Below, one piece after another: positions 45,272 through 54,619 of a stretch of DNA of 64,000 bases. Both the position numbers and the translations under genes were made by a program. Position 1 is the first letter of the stretch; each line of letters starts with the position of its first letter. Source of the DNA: Echinicola soli (GTDB taxonomy: Bacteria > Bacteroidota > Bacteroidia > Cytophagales > Cyclobacteriaceae); the NCBI RefSeq assembly GCF_006575665.1, contig NZ_CP041253.1:4315001-4379000 (forward strand), in the 5' to 3' direction. Under the pieces are notes generated by a model. It was not told the origin of the DNA, did no database searches, and worked only from the letters and a program-made list of their open reading frames with translations.

Positions 45272-47635
45272 ATGAAAAAAATTTGTTTACTGTTTTTAGT
45301 TGTTTTCGGTACCATCGTAAGTACCTTCGCCCAAAAAAGTGTACTTTCCGTGGAAAAGATCATGCAAGATCCCTCTTGGATGGGCACTTTTCCCTCAGAT
45401 GTCCACTGGAGTGCAGATAGCAAAACCATCTACTTCAACTATAATCCAGAAAATAACCCTACCGATTCCCTTTATAAAATACAGCTATCCGATACTGAAA
45501 AAATCATCAAAGTCCCCGCTAAAGAAGCTCTTGGCCTTATCCCCTCTTCCGGTGATTTTAATGAAGCCCAAGACCTAAAAGTCTACACCCGCAATGGGAT
45601 TTTATTTTTATATGATTTTAACGAGCATCAGGAGCAACAACTCCTTGAACTGGGAGACCGAATTTCCCAACCAGAATTCCTGGCTGATGAAGCAGTCATT
45701 GCATTTCAGCTTTCAAACAACATGTTCACCTATCACCTGGCTTCAGGTGAAATCAAAAAGCTCACCCACATCAAAGATGGAGAAAAGCCCGCAAAAAAAG
45801 AAGCACAATTATCTGAAAAGGACAATTGGCTGAAATCCGAAAATCTTGACTTGCTCCAAGTCATCCACGAGCGGGAGACCAAAAAAGAAAAGCGAAAAGC
45901 CTATCGTGAAGCGACGAAAGAAGCTGAAAAATTCACCTTTTATACTGAGGAAAAGCGATTGGCAAACCTTAAGATATCCCCAGATGCGAAATTCGTCACT
46001 TTCAATTTAATTACCCCTTCGAAAGAACGGAAAAACACCTTTGTCCCTGATTACACAGACGTCACAGGATACACCAGTGACCTTGATACCCGCCCAAAAG
46101 TAGGCGATGAAGCCTCCAAGGTAGAAATGGCTATTTATAACTTGGAAAAGGACACCGTCTACTATGTCCAAACCGACCAATTGCCGGGTATCAAAGACCT
46201 TCCTGACTATGTAAAAGACTATCCTGAACGGAAATGGAAAGAAGAAAACCGCCCAGTCATTACTTCAGGAGCTTATTTTTCTCAAAACAGCCAAGCGATG
46301 GTCAACATCCGCTCCACAGACAATAAGGATCGGTGGATTGCACTTCTTGACTTGGAAGATGGCACTTTAAAAACACTTGACAGGCAGCGTGATGAAGCCT
46401 GGATTGCTGGTCCTGGCATCGGCTATAGTTTTGGGGGAGGCACCTTGGGGTGGCTTCCAGATGGTGAGCATATTTACTTCCAATCAGAAGCTACTGGATA
46501 TTCCCACTTGTATCTTTACAATGTAAAAAACAATAAGAAAAAAGCCCTTACCAAAGGAGCATTTGAAGTATTTTCCCCATCCCTTTCACGTGATGGCAAA
46601 CACTGGTATTTAAGCTCCTCCGCCATTCATCCCGGGGAGCGCCATTTCTACAGGATGCCCGTTATGGGCGGAAAAATGGAAAAACTCTCCTCCATGGAAG
46701 GAAACAACAAGGTAAGCCTCTCTCCAGATGAAAAGCACCTGGCAATCTTGCACAGTTACAGTAACCAGCCTTGGGAACTATACCTAAAACAAAACAGTGA
46801 TAAAGCCAAAGCCGTCCAGCTTACTTCAGGCCAAAGTGAAGCATTCAAAGCCTATGATTGGAAGGACCCTGAATTGATCCATTTTGAGGCACAGGACGGT
46901 GCCAAGGTGCCGGCTAGACTGTATACCCCTGCCCCATCCACTGCCAATGGCGCAGCGGTGATCTTCGTCCACGGAGCAGGATACCTCCAAAATGCCCATA
47001 AATGGTGGTCCAGCTATTTCAGGGAATATATGTTTCACAATTTACTAACCGACTTAGGCTACACCGTTCTGGATATTGATTACAGGGGAAGCGCCGGCTA
47101 CGGCCGGGATTGGAGGACGGGGATCTACCGTCACATGGGCGGTAAAGACCTTTCTGACCAAGTGGATGGTGCCCAATACCTGATCGATGAATTGGATATT
47201 GATTCGGAAAAAATAGGCATTTATGGCGGCAGCTACGGTGGCTTCATCACCCTGATGGCCTTATTTAACGAAGCTGACACCTTTACCTCTGGAGCGGCCT
47301 TGCGCTCCGTGACAGACTGGGCACATTATAATCACGGTTACACTTCCAATATCCTTAATGAGCCGTTTAACGACCCCATTGCCTACCGCAGGAGTTCGCC
47401 GATTTACTTTGCCGAAGGGCTGGAAGGCAATCTCCTTATCGCCCATGGCATGATAGACGTCAATGTGCATTTCCAGGATGTGGTCAGGCTTTCACAACGG
47501 TTGATCGAATTGGGCAAAGACAACTGGGAAATGGCCGTTTATCCGGTGGAAGACCACGGTTTTGTAGAGCCTAGCAGCTGGACAGATGAGTACAAGCGCA
47601 TCCTCAAGCTCTTTAATGAAACACTACTGGATTAA
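45272..47635 (+). CDS. exported S9 family prolyl oligopeptidase-type peptidase
   Basis: 787 residues with a signal peptide (~1-20, 'FGTIVSTFAQ'). A beta-propeller with TolB/DPP-IV-like repeats fills ~30-520 ('SADSKTIYFNYNPENNPTD', 'LSRDGKHWYLSSSAIHPGERHF'). The C-terminal alpha/beta hydrolase domain has 'IFVHGAGYLQ', nucleophile Ser654 in 'IYGGSYGGFITLM', Asp729 in 'HGMIDVNV' and His762 in 'PVEDHGF'. The catalytic triad is complete. It probably removes dipeptides or cuts after proline in imported peptides in the periplasm. It is followed by a strong hairpin. Confidence 0.92.
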   Translation: MKKICLLFLVVFGTIVSTFAQKSVLSVEKIMQDPSWMGTFPSDVHWSADSKTIYFNYNPENNPTDSLYKIQLSDTEKIIKVPAKEALGLIPSSGDFNEAQDLKVYTRNGILFLYDFNEHQEQQLLELGDRISQPEFLADEAVIAFQLSNNMFTYHLASGEIKKLTHIKDGEKPAKKEAQLSEKDNWLKSENLDLLQVIHERETKKEKRKAYREATKEAEKFTFYTEEKRLANLKISPDAKFVTFNLITPSKERKNTFVPDYTDVTGYTSDLDTRPKVGDEASKVEMAIYNLEKDTVYYVQTDQLPGIKDLPDYVKDYPERKWKEENRPVITSGAYFSQNSQAMVNIRSTDNKDRWIALLDLEDGTLKTLDRQRDEAWIAGPGIGYSFGGGTLGWLPDGEHIYFQSEATGYSHLYLYNVKNNKKKALTKGAFEVFSPSLSRDGKHWYLSSSAIHPGERHFYRMPVMGGKMEKLSSMEGNNKVSLSPDEKHLAILHSYSNQPWELYLKQNSDKAKAVQLTSGQSEAFKAYDWKDPELIHFEAQDGAKVPARLYTPAPSTANGAAVIFVHGAGYLQNAHKWWSSYFREYMFHNLLTDLGYTVLDIDYRGSAGYGRDWRTGIYRHMGGKDLSDQVDGAQYLIDELDIDSEKIGIYGGSYGGFITLMALFNEADTFTSGAALRSVTDWAHYNHGYTSNILNEPFNDPIAYRRSSPIYFAEGLEGNLLIAHGMIDVNVHFQDVVRLSQRLIELGKDNWEMAVYPVEDHGFVEPSSWTDEYKRILKLFNETLLD

Positions 47636-48013
47636 CGTATTATAAAAAGTATTTGCTCAATGGAAGTTTATTCTCCTACTGGGTACGAAAAGGTACCCAG
47701 TAGGTAATTCGGTGGTAGTTGCCCCCTGTAGCGCTGCGGTTAAGTTAACAGCACCTCTTGTCCCGACTGCCTGGACAAAAAGGATAACAGCAGGTGCAGG
47801 ATCGATAAACCGGTGGTCATCCTTGCCTATCTATGGTCAACCGCTACTTTAGCCTGACCACATAGAAAGGTGCAAAGGATTAAAAATATGCACTATACTT
47901 TCCGCCACTACACCATCAAACAATTATTTTAGGTGTGTTAATTTAACCAAAAATAATTTTAACTTAGTAGACAAAACTTACTTTACCCCCCAATTTTAAC
48001 CTAAATAACCTGT
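47636..48013. other. intergenic region with a perfect hairpin
   Basis: This 378-bp gap contains CCTACTGGGTAC/GTACCCAGTAGG at 47675-47704 (12-bp arms, 6-nt loop), without a following T-run. A second, imperfect hairpin (CTATGGTCA...TGACC-CATAG) lies near 47830-47865. The AT-rich stretch ~47925-48013 is the likely promoter of the SRPBCC gene. Confidence 0.55.
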
Positions 48014-48553
48014 ATGAAAATCCTAAAAATCATCCTGCTGTCGATCCTGGGACTTGCGTTATTGGTACTCATCATTGCCTTCTTTGTGCCCAGGGAAATG
48101 AATGTCCAAAAAAGTGTGGTCATCAATCGCCCTGTGGAGCAGGTTTTTGACTATGTCAAGATGCTCAAAAATCAAAATGAATTTTCCGTTTGGATGACGA
48201 TTGACCCCAAAATGAAAAAGGCATACGAAGGAGTAGATGGCACAGTAGGAGCCATCACTAAGTGGGACAGCCAACATAACGACGTAGGACAAGGAGAGCA
48301 GGAAATTATAGGTATCGAAGAGAATACACGTATCGATTATGAACTCCGATTTATCAGGCCATTTGAGTCCACCGCCCAAGCTTATATGATCACAGAAAGC
48401 ACCTCTGCAAACCAAACCAAGGTAACTTGGGGCTTTCATAGTGAAAGTAAATATCCAATGAACCTTGTCCAAAAAGTGATCGGACTAGAGAAAATGCTAG
48501 GGGACCAACTTCAGCAAGGACTGGACACGCTCAAAGGACAAATGGAGGAGTAA
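48014..48553 (+). CDS. membrane-anchored SRPBCC (START-like) protein
   Basis: 179 residues. An N-terminal helix (~3-23) precedes an SRPBCC domain: 'VINRPVEQVFDYVKMLKNQNEFSVW' is the first strand and helix, with 'DGTVGAITKWDSQ' and 'GFHSESKYPMNLVQKVIGLEKMLG' at the end. The domain binds hydrophobic ligands and the anchor places it at the membrane, either side. Ligand unknown. It ends at a hairpin shared with the convergent OmpA gene. Confidence 0.85.
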   Translation: MKILKIILLSILGLALLVLIIAFFVPREMNVQKSVVINRPVEQVFDYVKMLKNQNEFSVWMTIDPKMKKAYEGVDGTVGAITKWDSQHNDVGQGEQEIIGIEENTRIDYELRFIRPFESTAQAYMITESTSANQTKVTWGFHSESKYPMNLVQKVIGLEKMLGDQLQQGLDTLKGQMEE

Positions 48554-48667
48554 AGTTTAGATTACAGTAAACATTATATGAATTACATCCGCTGTTCTTG
48601 GCTCTTCTCCTGAGCGCACGTCGAAGGATGAAGTGCTGTTCCTTTATTGTAATCAGGAGCTTCCCTT

Positions 48668-48690
48668 AAAGGGGGGGTATACTCCCCTTT
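48668..48690. terminator. bidirectional terminator-like hairpin
   Basis: AAAGGGG/CCCCTTT (7 bp) encloses a 9-nt loop between the converging SRPBCC and OmpA genes. T-runs on either side are short. Confidence 0.5.
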
Positions 48691-48698
48691 AGATTACC

Positions 48699-50504
48699 TT
48701 AATCGATTACGACCATCTCCACTCTCCTGTTCTTTTCCCTTCCTTCGGTGGTACCATTATCTGCAATAGGCTCACTCCCACCCAATCCGCGAAGCATGAT
48801 CCGCTCAAATTGGACGCCATGGTCTACCATATAATCCCTGATGGCACCTGCCCGCTCCATAGAAAGCTGCTTGTTGAGGGCTACATTGCCGACATTGTCC
48901 GTGTGGCCTTCCAATCTGATCTTCTTGGATGGATTCTCCTTCATAAAATCCACCAATTGATCGATATAGGTCAAGGAATTTTGATCAGCTAGTTCTGCTG
49001 TCCCCTTCTTAAATAAAACCTCTTGTAAAACCAAACTCGTTCCTTTATCGGCCGGTGTAAGCATCACCAGTTCCTTTTCTCCAAAATCAGTCACCAAGAT
49101 CGTCTCAGGAAGGTAGTTTTCGGATGAGATGGTCACTTTCGCGGTGTTTTCCCGCAAGGGAAGTTCTTGGGCTCCTTTAAGCCCTTCCTCGACACCTACT
49201 TTATCTCCGTTTGCATTCTTAAAAGTCACTTTAAAAGGAATTTCAGCATTGGTGTTTTTATCCAAAGCACTGACTTTGATAAGGCTATTGAGAGTGGCTG
49301 CTTCCATCACAGTTTCCTGGTCCTCCGAAACTTTCTCCACTAATTTCTCCTCAACAACGACCGTTTCTTCAGTCAGCTCCTCTTTTTCCTGAGCTATTTC
49401 AGCTACCTGCTCTTGTTCCTTCTCAGCAGCAAAAGGGACATTTTCTTCTCCTCCAGGCAACGTGGCCACTTCTGAGACAGTTTCTTCCACAGCTACCTCA
49501 CTGGTCACATTGGCCGTACTGGTCACTGGAGCTGGGGTGTTTTCACTTACAGGGAAACTGGCTGCCAGGAATCGACCATTTTCCGCGGGCGAGACTTCTT
49601 CCAGGACGATCTCTTCCTTCCTTCTCATCAGAATATCGCCATAACCTTCACTGTTTTGGGTAGTGGTGACAAAAGCTGTAAATGGGCTGTTAGGATCGAT
49701 AAAATACGAGAGTTCGACCCCTCTGGAATTGATGTCGTCCTTTAGCATTTTGGGTTTGCTCCATCGCTCCCAAGAATCATCGAGTCGCTGGGAATAGTAA
49801 ATGTCCCTGCCTTCACCAGTGCCGTGTCCGTTGGAAGAAAAATACAGCACTTGTTTGTCATTGGATAAAAAAGGCGTCATTTCCTGCTCATAGCTGTTGA
49901 CATCAGCACCAATATTCTTTGGCACCGACCATTTTCCTTCAGCCTGCTTAAAACTCACATAGATATCCTCATTGCCAAAAGTCCCATATGTATTCATGGA
50001 CATGATCAGGATATCACCGGAGGGGTGCAGCCGTGCGCTAAAACTCTTTCCGTTATTCTTAAAACTCCCAAAATCAAGCTGGTACTCATATTTCCAGTCT
50101 GTTTCACCAGTACGCCGATAAAGGTGAATGCCATGGGGTTTCTTCTTGCCATCGTGATACACCAATGCCGAATTGTCATCCGGAAACCCAATGAACAGAT
50201 CGTAGCCCGTGGTACTCAGACTGGCCACGGGCTTGGCTTCTTGCCATTGGTTAAAATCATCCTTTTTGCTGTACCAAACATCGCCATAATCCCTACTGCC
50301 TCCAGTATTATCAGGATGGAAGGCCACGCTGAGGAACAGCTCTTCCCTTGAAGAAAGCACGGGCTGCTGCTCATCATATGGGGTATTGACCTGCTTGAGG
50401 GCATAGATCCCTTGGGCAAAAGATGGAGTAAATGCACAAAAAGCAAGCACAGGAACCGTGCTTGCTTTTAGAAATGTTGATTTAAGTTTTTCTGCTACGT
50501 TCAT
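48699..50504 (-). CDS. OmpA family protein with PD40-type beta-propeller
   Basis: 601 residues with a signal peptide ('STVPVLAFCAFTPSFAQG'). PD40/WD40-like repeats fill ~40-300 ('PFLSNDKQVLYFSSNGHGTGEGRDIYYSQR'). A ~80-residue acidic, Glu/Val-rich linker (~330-410) leads to a short beta domain. The C-terminal OmpA peptidoglycan-binding domain contains 'IRLEGHTDNVGNVALNKQLSMERAGAIRDY' and 'GSEPIADNGTTEGREKNRRVEM'. It links outer membrane to peptidoglycan. The start is 1 bp from the end of the deoxyhypusine-synthase-like gene upstream, so the two are co-transcribed. Confidence 0.92.
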   Translation of the reverse strand: MNVAEKLKSTFLKASTVPVLAFCAFTPSFAQGIYALKQVNTPYDEQQPVLSSREELFLSVAFHPDNTGGSRDYGDVWYSKKDDFNQWQEAKPVASLSTTGYDLFIGFPDDNSALVYHDGKKKPHGIHLYRRTGETDWKYEYQLDFGSFKNNGKSFSARLHPSGDILIMSMNTYGTFGNEDIYVSFKQAEGKWSVPKNIGADVNSYEQEMTPFLSNDKQVLYFSSNGHGTGEGRDIYYSQRLDDSWERWSKPKMLKDDINSRGVELSYFIDPNSPFTAFVTTTQNSEGYGDILMRRKEEIVLEEVSPAENGRFLAASFPVSENTPAPVTSTANVTSEVAVEETVSEVATLPGGEENVPFAAEKEQEQVAEIAQEKEELTEETVVVEEKLVEKVSEDQETVMEAATLNSLIKVSALDKNTNAEIPFKVTFKNANGDKVGVEEGLKGAQELPLRENTAKVTISSENYLPETILVTDFGEKELVMLTPADKGTSLVLQEVLFKKGTAELADQNSLTYIDQLVDFMKENPSKKIRLEGHTDNVGNVALNKQLSMERAGAIRDYMVDHGVQFERIMLRGLGGSEPIADNGTTEGREKNRRVEMVVID

Positions 50505-50505
50505 T

Positions 50506-51480
50506 TTATTGGTCTAATACAATCGCAAATACTAATGGAGCCACAATGGTCGCATCAGATTCGATGATGTATTTTGGCGTATCGATTCCCAGTTTTCCCC
50601 AGGTGATCTTTTCATTGGGGACGGCTCCTGAATAGGAACCATATGAGGTGGTCGAGTCAGAAATCTGGCAAAAATAGCCCCAAAGCGGCACATTTTCACG
50701 CTGTAGATCCTGATGAAGCATCGGCACTACACAGATCGGGAAATCCCCTGCTATTCCTCCTCCTATTTGGAAGAAACCAACTGTGCTATCCTCTTTGGCA
50801 TTTTCCGTATACCACTCTGCCAAATACATCATGTACTGAATACCGGTTTTTACGGTATGGACATTTTTCACATCTCCTGTGATCACATGTCCTGCAAACA
50901 TATTGCCCAGTGTAGAATCCTCCCATCCTGGTACGATGATCGGAAGATTCTTTTTGGCCGCTTCGAGCAGCCAACTGTTTTTAGGGTCGATCTGATAATC
51001 CTTTTCCAATTTTCCTGAAAGCAGGATCTTGTAGAAAAATTCATGTGGAAAATAGCTTTCGCCAGCACGATCGGCATTCACCCATTCCTCCAAAATGATA
51101 TCTTCTATCCTCCTCATCGCTTCCATTTCTGGAATACAGGTATCAGTGACCCTGTTCATGTGTCTGTCTAGCAAATCCTGTTCCTCTTGTGGAGAAAGCT
51201 GGCGATAATGTGGAACTCTTTCATAATAATCGTGTGCCACCAGGTTAAAAACGTCCTCTTCGAGGTTAGCACCGGTACAGGTGATGATCTGTACTTTGTC
51301 CTGTCGGATCATCTCCGCCAGTGAAATTCCCAATTCTGCAGTGGACATGGCACCGGCAAGGGTCACCATCATTTTCCCGTTATTGTCCAAATGGGCCTTG
51401 TAGCCTTCTGCTGCATCGATCAAAGCGGCAGCATTAAAATGTCTGTAGTTGTGTTTGAGAAATTCTGTTATTTTCATCAA
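50506..51480 (-). CDS. deoxyhypusine synthase family protein
   Basis: 324 residues. 'MVTLAGAMSTAELGISLAEMIRQ' is the NAD-binding strand, 'IITCTGANLEEDVFNL' follows, and 'NEKITWGKLGI' carries the catalytic lysine (Lys296). This is the deoxyhypusine synthase fold with the active-site Lys kept. Eukaryotic and archaeal enzymes modify eIF5A, which bacteria lack; bacterial members likely act on polyamines, e.g. as homospermidine-synthase-like enzymes. It is directly followed by an OmpA gene (1-bp gap), an unexpected partner. Confidence 0.88.
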   Translation of the reverse strand: MMKITEFLKHNYRHFNAAALIDAAEGYKAHLDNNGKMMVTLAGAMSTAELGISLAEMIRQDKVQIITCTGANLEEDVFNLVAHDYYERVPHYRQLSPQEEQDLLDRHMNRVTDTCIPEMEAMRRIEDIILEEWVNADRAGESYFPHEFFYKILLSGKLEKDYQIDPKNSWLLEAAKKNLPIIVPGWEDSTLGNMFAGHVITGDVKNVHTVKTGIQYMMYLAEWYTENAKEDSTVGFFQIGGGIAGDFPICVVPMLHQDLQRENVPLWGYFCQISDSTTSYGSYSGAVPNEKITWGKLGIDTPKYIIESDATIVAPLVFAIVLDQ

Positions 51481-51525
51481 GAATAGTGTTTACGTCCTCA
51501 CTAAAATTACTGATATTATTTGGTA

Positions 51526-51556
51526 CAAAAAAAAGCCCGGACAGTACCGGGCTTTT
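51526..51556 (-). terminator. intrinsic terminator of the OmpH-like gene
   Basis: AAAAGCCCGG/CCGGGCTTTT is a perfect 10-bp stem with a 6-nt loop, followed on the minus strand by an uninterrupted T-run. It lies 31 bp after the OmpH stop. Confidence 0.88.
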
Positions 51557-51586
51557 GATATTTTTTCAATGTCCCATCAGGATCGG

Positions 51587-52225
51587 TCACTCACCTGCTG
51601 CGGTACTGTCTTTATCAGCTTTTGCCGGTGTTGGGGTATCACCCGCCTTATAGGCCTCATTAAGGCCCTTGGTGACGTCCTTGGTCACATCCATGGCATC
51701 ATGGGCATACCATACACCGCCACCTCGCGTGTAGCTAAGTACCATTTCCAGGCCATTTTCTTCTGCATAGCCTTTCATAAACTCCTGAATCTTGTCATAT
51801 ACCTCATTGTAAAGGTTTGTTTCATCAGCAGAAAGTTCCTGCATCAAGTTATTTCTGTATGTCATCAGGTTTTGCTCCTTTTTCATCAGGTCCTCTTGCT
51901 TGGCCCTGGATTGATTAGGGGTCATGTTTTGGGCAGTTTGCTGAAAACTGGACACTTCCTGTTCAAACCCTTTGGCACGGTTGGCCAGCTCACTTTCATA
52001 GCGCTTGCCTTTCTGGGAAATCTCCTCTGATTTGTCTTTAAAAAACTGGTAGTTATTGATCACGCTGTCTGTGTTGATATATGCAATTTTCACTTCGCTC
52101 AAATCAACAGTACTACCCTTAGATCCATCATTACTTGTAGAGGTCGTTTGGTTTCCTTGGTTACAGGCTGTAAATAGAATTGCAGCCATTCCTAAGATGC
52201 CTAATGCTTTGCTTATGTTTTTCAC
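51587..52225 (-). CDS. OmpH/Skp-like lipoprotein
   Basis: 212 residues. The signal 'ALGILGMAAILFTACNQG' has a lipobox with Cys21, so the protein is lipid-anchored, unlike soluble Skp. The mature part has 'KIAYINTDSVINNYQFFKD', a long coiled coil ('LANRAKGFEQEVSSFQQTAQ', 'KQEDLMKKEQNLMTYRNNL') and the closing 'GLEMVLSYTRGGGVWYAHDAMDVT'. Skp/OmpH proteins guide outer-membrane proteins through the periplasm. A good terminator follows. Confidence 0.88.
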   Translation of the reverse strand: MKNISKALGILGMAAILFTACNQGNQTTSTSNDGSKGSTVDLSEVKIAYINTDSVINNYQFFKDKSEEISQKGKRYESELANRAKGFEQEVSSFQQTAQNMTPNQSRAKQEDLMKKEQNLMTYRNNLMQELSADETNLYNEVYDKIQEFMKGYAEENGLEMVLSYTRGGGVWYAHDAMDVTKDVTKGLNEAYKAGDTPTPAKADKDSTAAGE

Positions 52226-52341
52226 TTTTCTTGTTTATTATTTCAACTTGCCGCAAATATAAACAAAGTTCTCATTCTACAAATTGTTATTTGGTATTTT
52301 GAAGGCTAGATTTACTTGTGATCGTGCTCTGTGAAACGTCC

Positions 52342-53253
52342 TTAGAAAAATATCTCCTGTGCCAGGCGATACGTGTTGGCATGGGCCTCAATGATATGGC
52401 TAATCTTTTCAGCATATCCACCTCCCATACAGCACATCATTGGGATTTCATCCTGATGGGCCATTTCCAGCACCATCCGATCGCGAGCCTTGCACCCTTC
52501 AATGCTCAATCCCAGCCTGCCCAGCTTGTCAGTGGACAATACATCCACACCACACTGATAGATTATAAAATCAGGCTCCACCTGATCGATCAATCGCGGG
52601 AGATTTTCCTTAAGTGTCTTTATGTAGAATTCATCCCCCACTTTGTCGGGCAAAGGCACATCCAGATCGGACTTTTCTTTGTGCAAAGGGTAATTGGCAG
52701 CACCATGCATACTGAACGTAAAGACAGCCTTTTCGTCTTTAAAGATTTCGGCAGTACCATTGCCTTGGTGAACATCCAGGTCAACCACCAGGACTTTCTT
52801 GGCCAGTTGGTTTTTGATCAAGTAATTTGCGGAGATCCCGATATCATTGAGCAAACAAAACCCCTCTCCCCTGTCTGAAAAAGCATGGTGGGTTCCCCCC
52901 GCAATGTTCATCGCAATGCCATGCTCCAGTGCAAAAAGGCATGCTTGGACAGAGCCATCCATAATGTGAATTTCCCGATCCACCAAAGAGGCACTCAGCG
53001 GGAATCCTGTCTTTCTGATTTCTGATTTGGAAAGTGTAAGCTCAGTAAGTTTTCGCAGATATGCTTCCTCATGCGGGCCGATGATCCATCCCCTATCCAG
53101 CGCACCCGGTTCGAACAGGTTACGTTGCGCTATTGTCCCCTCATACAGCAATTGTTCCGGTAACAATTCATACTTTTCCATTGGAAACCTATGCCCTGCG
53201 GGTAAAGGGTGTGCATACTTGGAAGACCAGGCGATCTTTAACATAGCTGACAA
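52342..53253 (-). CDS. histone deacetylase family protein (arginase/deacetylase fold)
   Basis: 303 residues. Metal- and substrate-binding motifs of class I/II deacetylases are visible: 'AGGTHHAFSDRGEGFCLLNDIG' (His-His pair), 'VDLDVHQGNGTAEIF' (D-x-H) and 'MCCMGGGYAE' (final Gly-rich loop). Bacterial members include acetoin-use AcuC and acetylpolyamine amidohydrolases, so the target could be an acetylated small molecule or lysine. The C-terminus lies ~115 bp from the OmpH start and the gene is monocistronic. Confidence 0.9.
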   Translation of the reverse strand: MSAMLKIAWSSKYAHPLPAGHRFPMEKYELLPEQLLYEGTIAQRNLFEPGALDRGWIIGPHEEAYLRKLTELTLSKSEIRKTGFPLSASLVDREIHIMDGSVQACLFALEHGIAMNIAGGTHHAFSDRGEGFCLLNDIGISANYLIKNQLAKKVLVVDLDVHQGNGTAEIFKDEKAVFTFSMHGAANYPLHKEKSDLDVPLPDKVGDEFYIKTLKENLPRLIDQVEPDFIIYQCGVDVLSTDKLGRLGLSIEGCKARDRMVLEMAHQDEIPMMCCMGGGYAEKISHIIEAHANTYRLAQEIFF

Positions 53254-53257
53254 AATA

Positions 53258-53288
53258 AAACCGTTTGCTGGGGATCAACAAACGGTTT
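53258..53288 (-). terminator. intrinsic terminator of the acidic protein gene
   Basis: AAACCGTTTGCTG/CAACAAACGGTTT forms a 13-bp stem with one wobble pair and a 5-nt loop. On the minus strand it continues TTTATTTTG. It lies between the acidic protein stop (53316) and the HDAC-like start. Confidence 0.8.
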
Positions 53289-53315
53289 GGCCAATTAGTT
53301 TTGAAAAAACGGCAA

Positions 53316-53885
53316 TTACTCCTCAATATCCTCAGACTGGAAGGAATAAAGGGTATCATCCAGCTTAATGGTATCGTCGTTAAATTCCTTAATGAATTTT
53401 TTAATGACCGTATCATCGATGTGGTCCACGTACAGTGCTGCATCCACACCGATACCAAAGTCATGATTGGTGTCCATGTCTATAAACTCCTGTACCTTTA
53501 CGGCCTCTTCTTCTTCCAGGTCCATGATGATCTCTGTAATAAACCACCCGATCTCTTCTTCGTCATTGTCCAAAGGCTTAAGATTTCCATTTTCATCCTC
53601 CTCATAATTGATTCCCTTAAAATTAGGGAATTTCTGGGCAGCTTTATGTTCTGCCAGTTCATAGATTTCACTGGAGTGATGAAGCCTCAGCGTATAGAGC
53701 GCTGCGTCATAAATCACTTCCCTTCCCTCAAACATCCCTAGAAAGTAAAAATTTTTAAACTCTTCGTTGTTCCCATCAGAAGGTATCACCTTGTAGGATT
53801 TCCCTGAAGCCTTTAGCTCTTCTTTCAGGGCTTTGATTGTCTCGGGCCTAAACCCATCATTCTTATATAACATATCTACTGTCAA
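53316..53885 (-). CDS. uncharacterised acidic protein
   Basis: 189 residues, strongly acidic (e.g. 'YEEDENGNLKPLDNDEEEIG', 'DLEEEEAVKV', 'SEDIEE'), without signal peptide or membrane segment. It opens 'LYKNDGFRPETIKALKEELKASG'; the actual start could be ATG at residue 5. A composition like this is seen in cytosolic proteins of marine bacteria. I do not recognise the family. Its own terminator follows. Confidence 0.65.
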   Translation of the reverse strand: MTVDMLYKNDGFRPETIKALKEELKASGKSYKVIPSDGNNEEFKNFYFLGMFEGREVIYDAALYTLRLHHSSEIYELAEHKAAQKFPNFKGINYEEDENGNLKPLDNDEEEIGWFITEIIMDLEEEEAVKVQEFIDMDTNHDFGIGVDAALYVDHIDDTVIKKFIKEFNDDTIKLDDTLYSFQSEDIEE

Positions 53886-54056
53886 AAGGGTGTATTAACT
53901 AATAATCTAATCAATCGATATAAAAATGTACATCCTGAATTGTACCAATCTACACTCAAACTTTACTAAGTAATTAAATTACAATTAATTACAATAAAAA
54001 AAAATGAATGCAGAAAAATTTCAGGACCCATGATCCAACTTCAGCCTTATGCCGAA

Positions 54057-54428
54057 CTACTTCTCACTATCGAACAAAGAAACACCAAAAATGGCATTGA
54101 TGATCGATAAAATAAAACTGAACAACAGTGCCCACCAAAAACCATCCACTACAAAGCCCGGGATAATTTCAGCAGCAAACAAAATAATCAGCCCATTAAT
54201 TACCAGCAAAAACAAGCCCAATGTCACGATCGTAATCGGAATGGTCAATATGATCAGGATAGGTTTAATGGTATAGTTCAATAAACTGATGACCACCGCG
54301 ATGAGCACACCAATCCAAAAATCCTCTACATAAACCCCTGGTAAAAGGTATCCAGTAACAATTACAGCCAAACCAGCCACAACCAACTGGATGAGGATAT
54401 TACCCCAGCTATTGCGTTTACTCCTCAT
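54057..54428 (-). CDS. phage holin family / YvlD-like membrane protein
   Basis: 123 residues from ATG 54428 ('MRSKRNSWGNIL'); the frame upstream to 54524 is not family-like. Four helices occur with the family's order 'LIQLVVAGLAVIVTGYLLPGVYVEDFWIGVLIAVVISLLNY', 'TIPITIVTLGLFLLVINGLIILFA' and 'GFWWALLFSFILSIINAIFG'. The YvlD-like family (DUF360) is common in Bacteroidetes and is annotated as phage holin family though no lysis role is proven. It diverges from the desaturase gene. Confidence 0.88.
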   Translation of the reverse strand: MRSKRNSWGNILIQLVVAGLAVIVTGYLLPGVYVEDFWIGVLIAVVISLLNYTIKPILIILTIPITIVTLGLFLLVINGLIILFAAEIIPGFVVDGFWWALLFSFILSIINAIFGVSLFDSEK

Positions 54429-54619
54429 ATTTTCAATTATTGCTTTATTAAGTTCTGTATAAAAGTAAGTGCATAATACCAGTTTAAAAACGCTAATACA
54501 ATAAAAATCGTTACTAAAAATCATGAATTATATCATGTTTAACAAAATTTATCCGAGCTTACTCAAATTTTACGGTTTAAGAAATTATCTTTGTAATCTT
54601 AAATCAACAATAAAATCAA

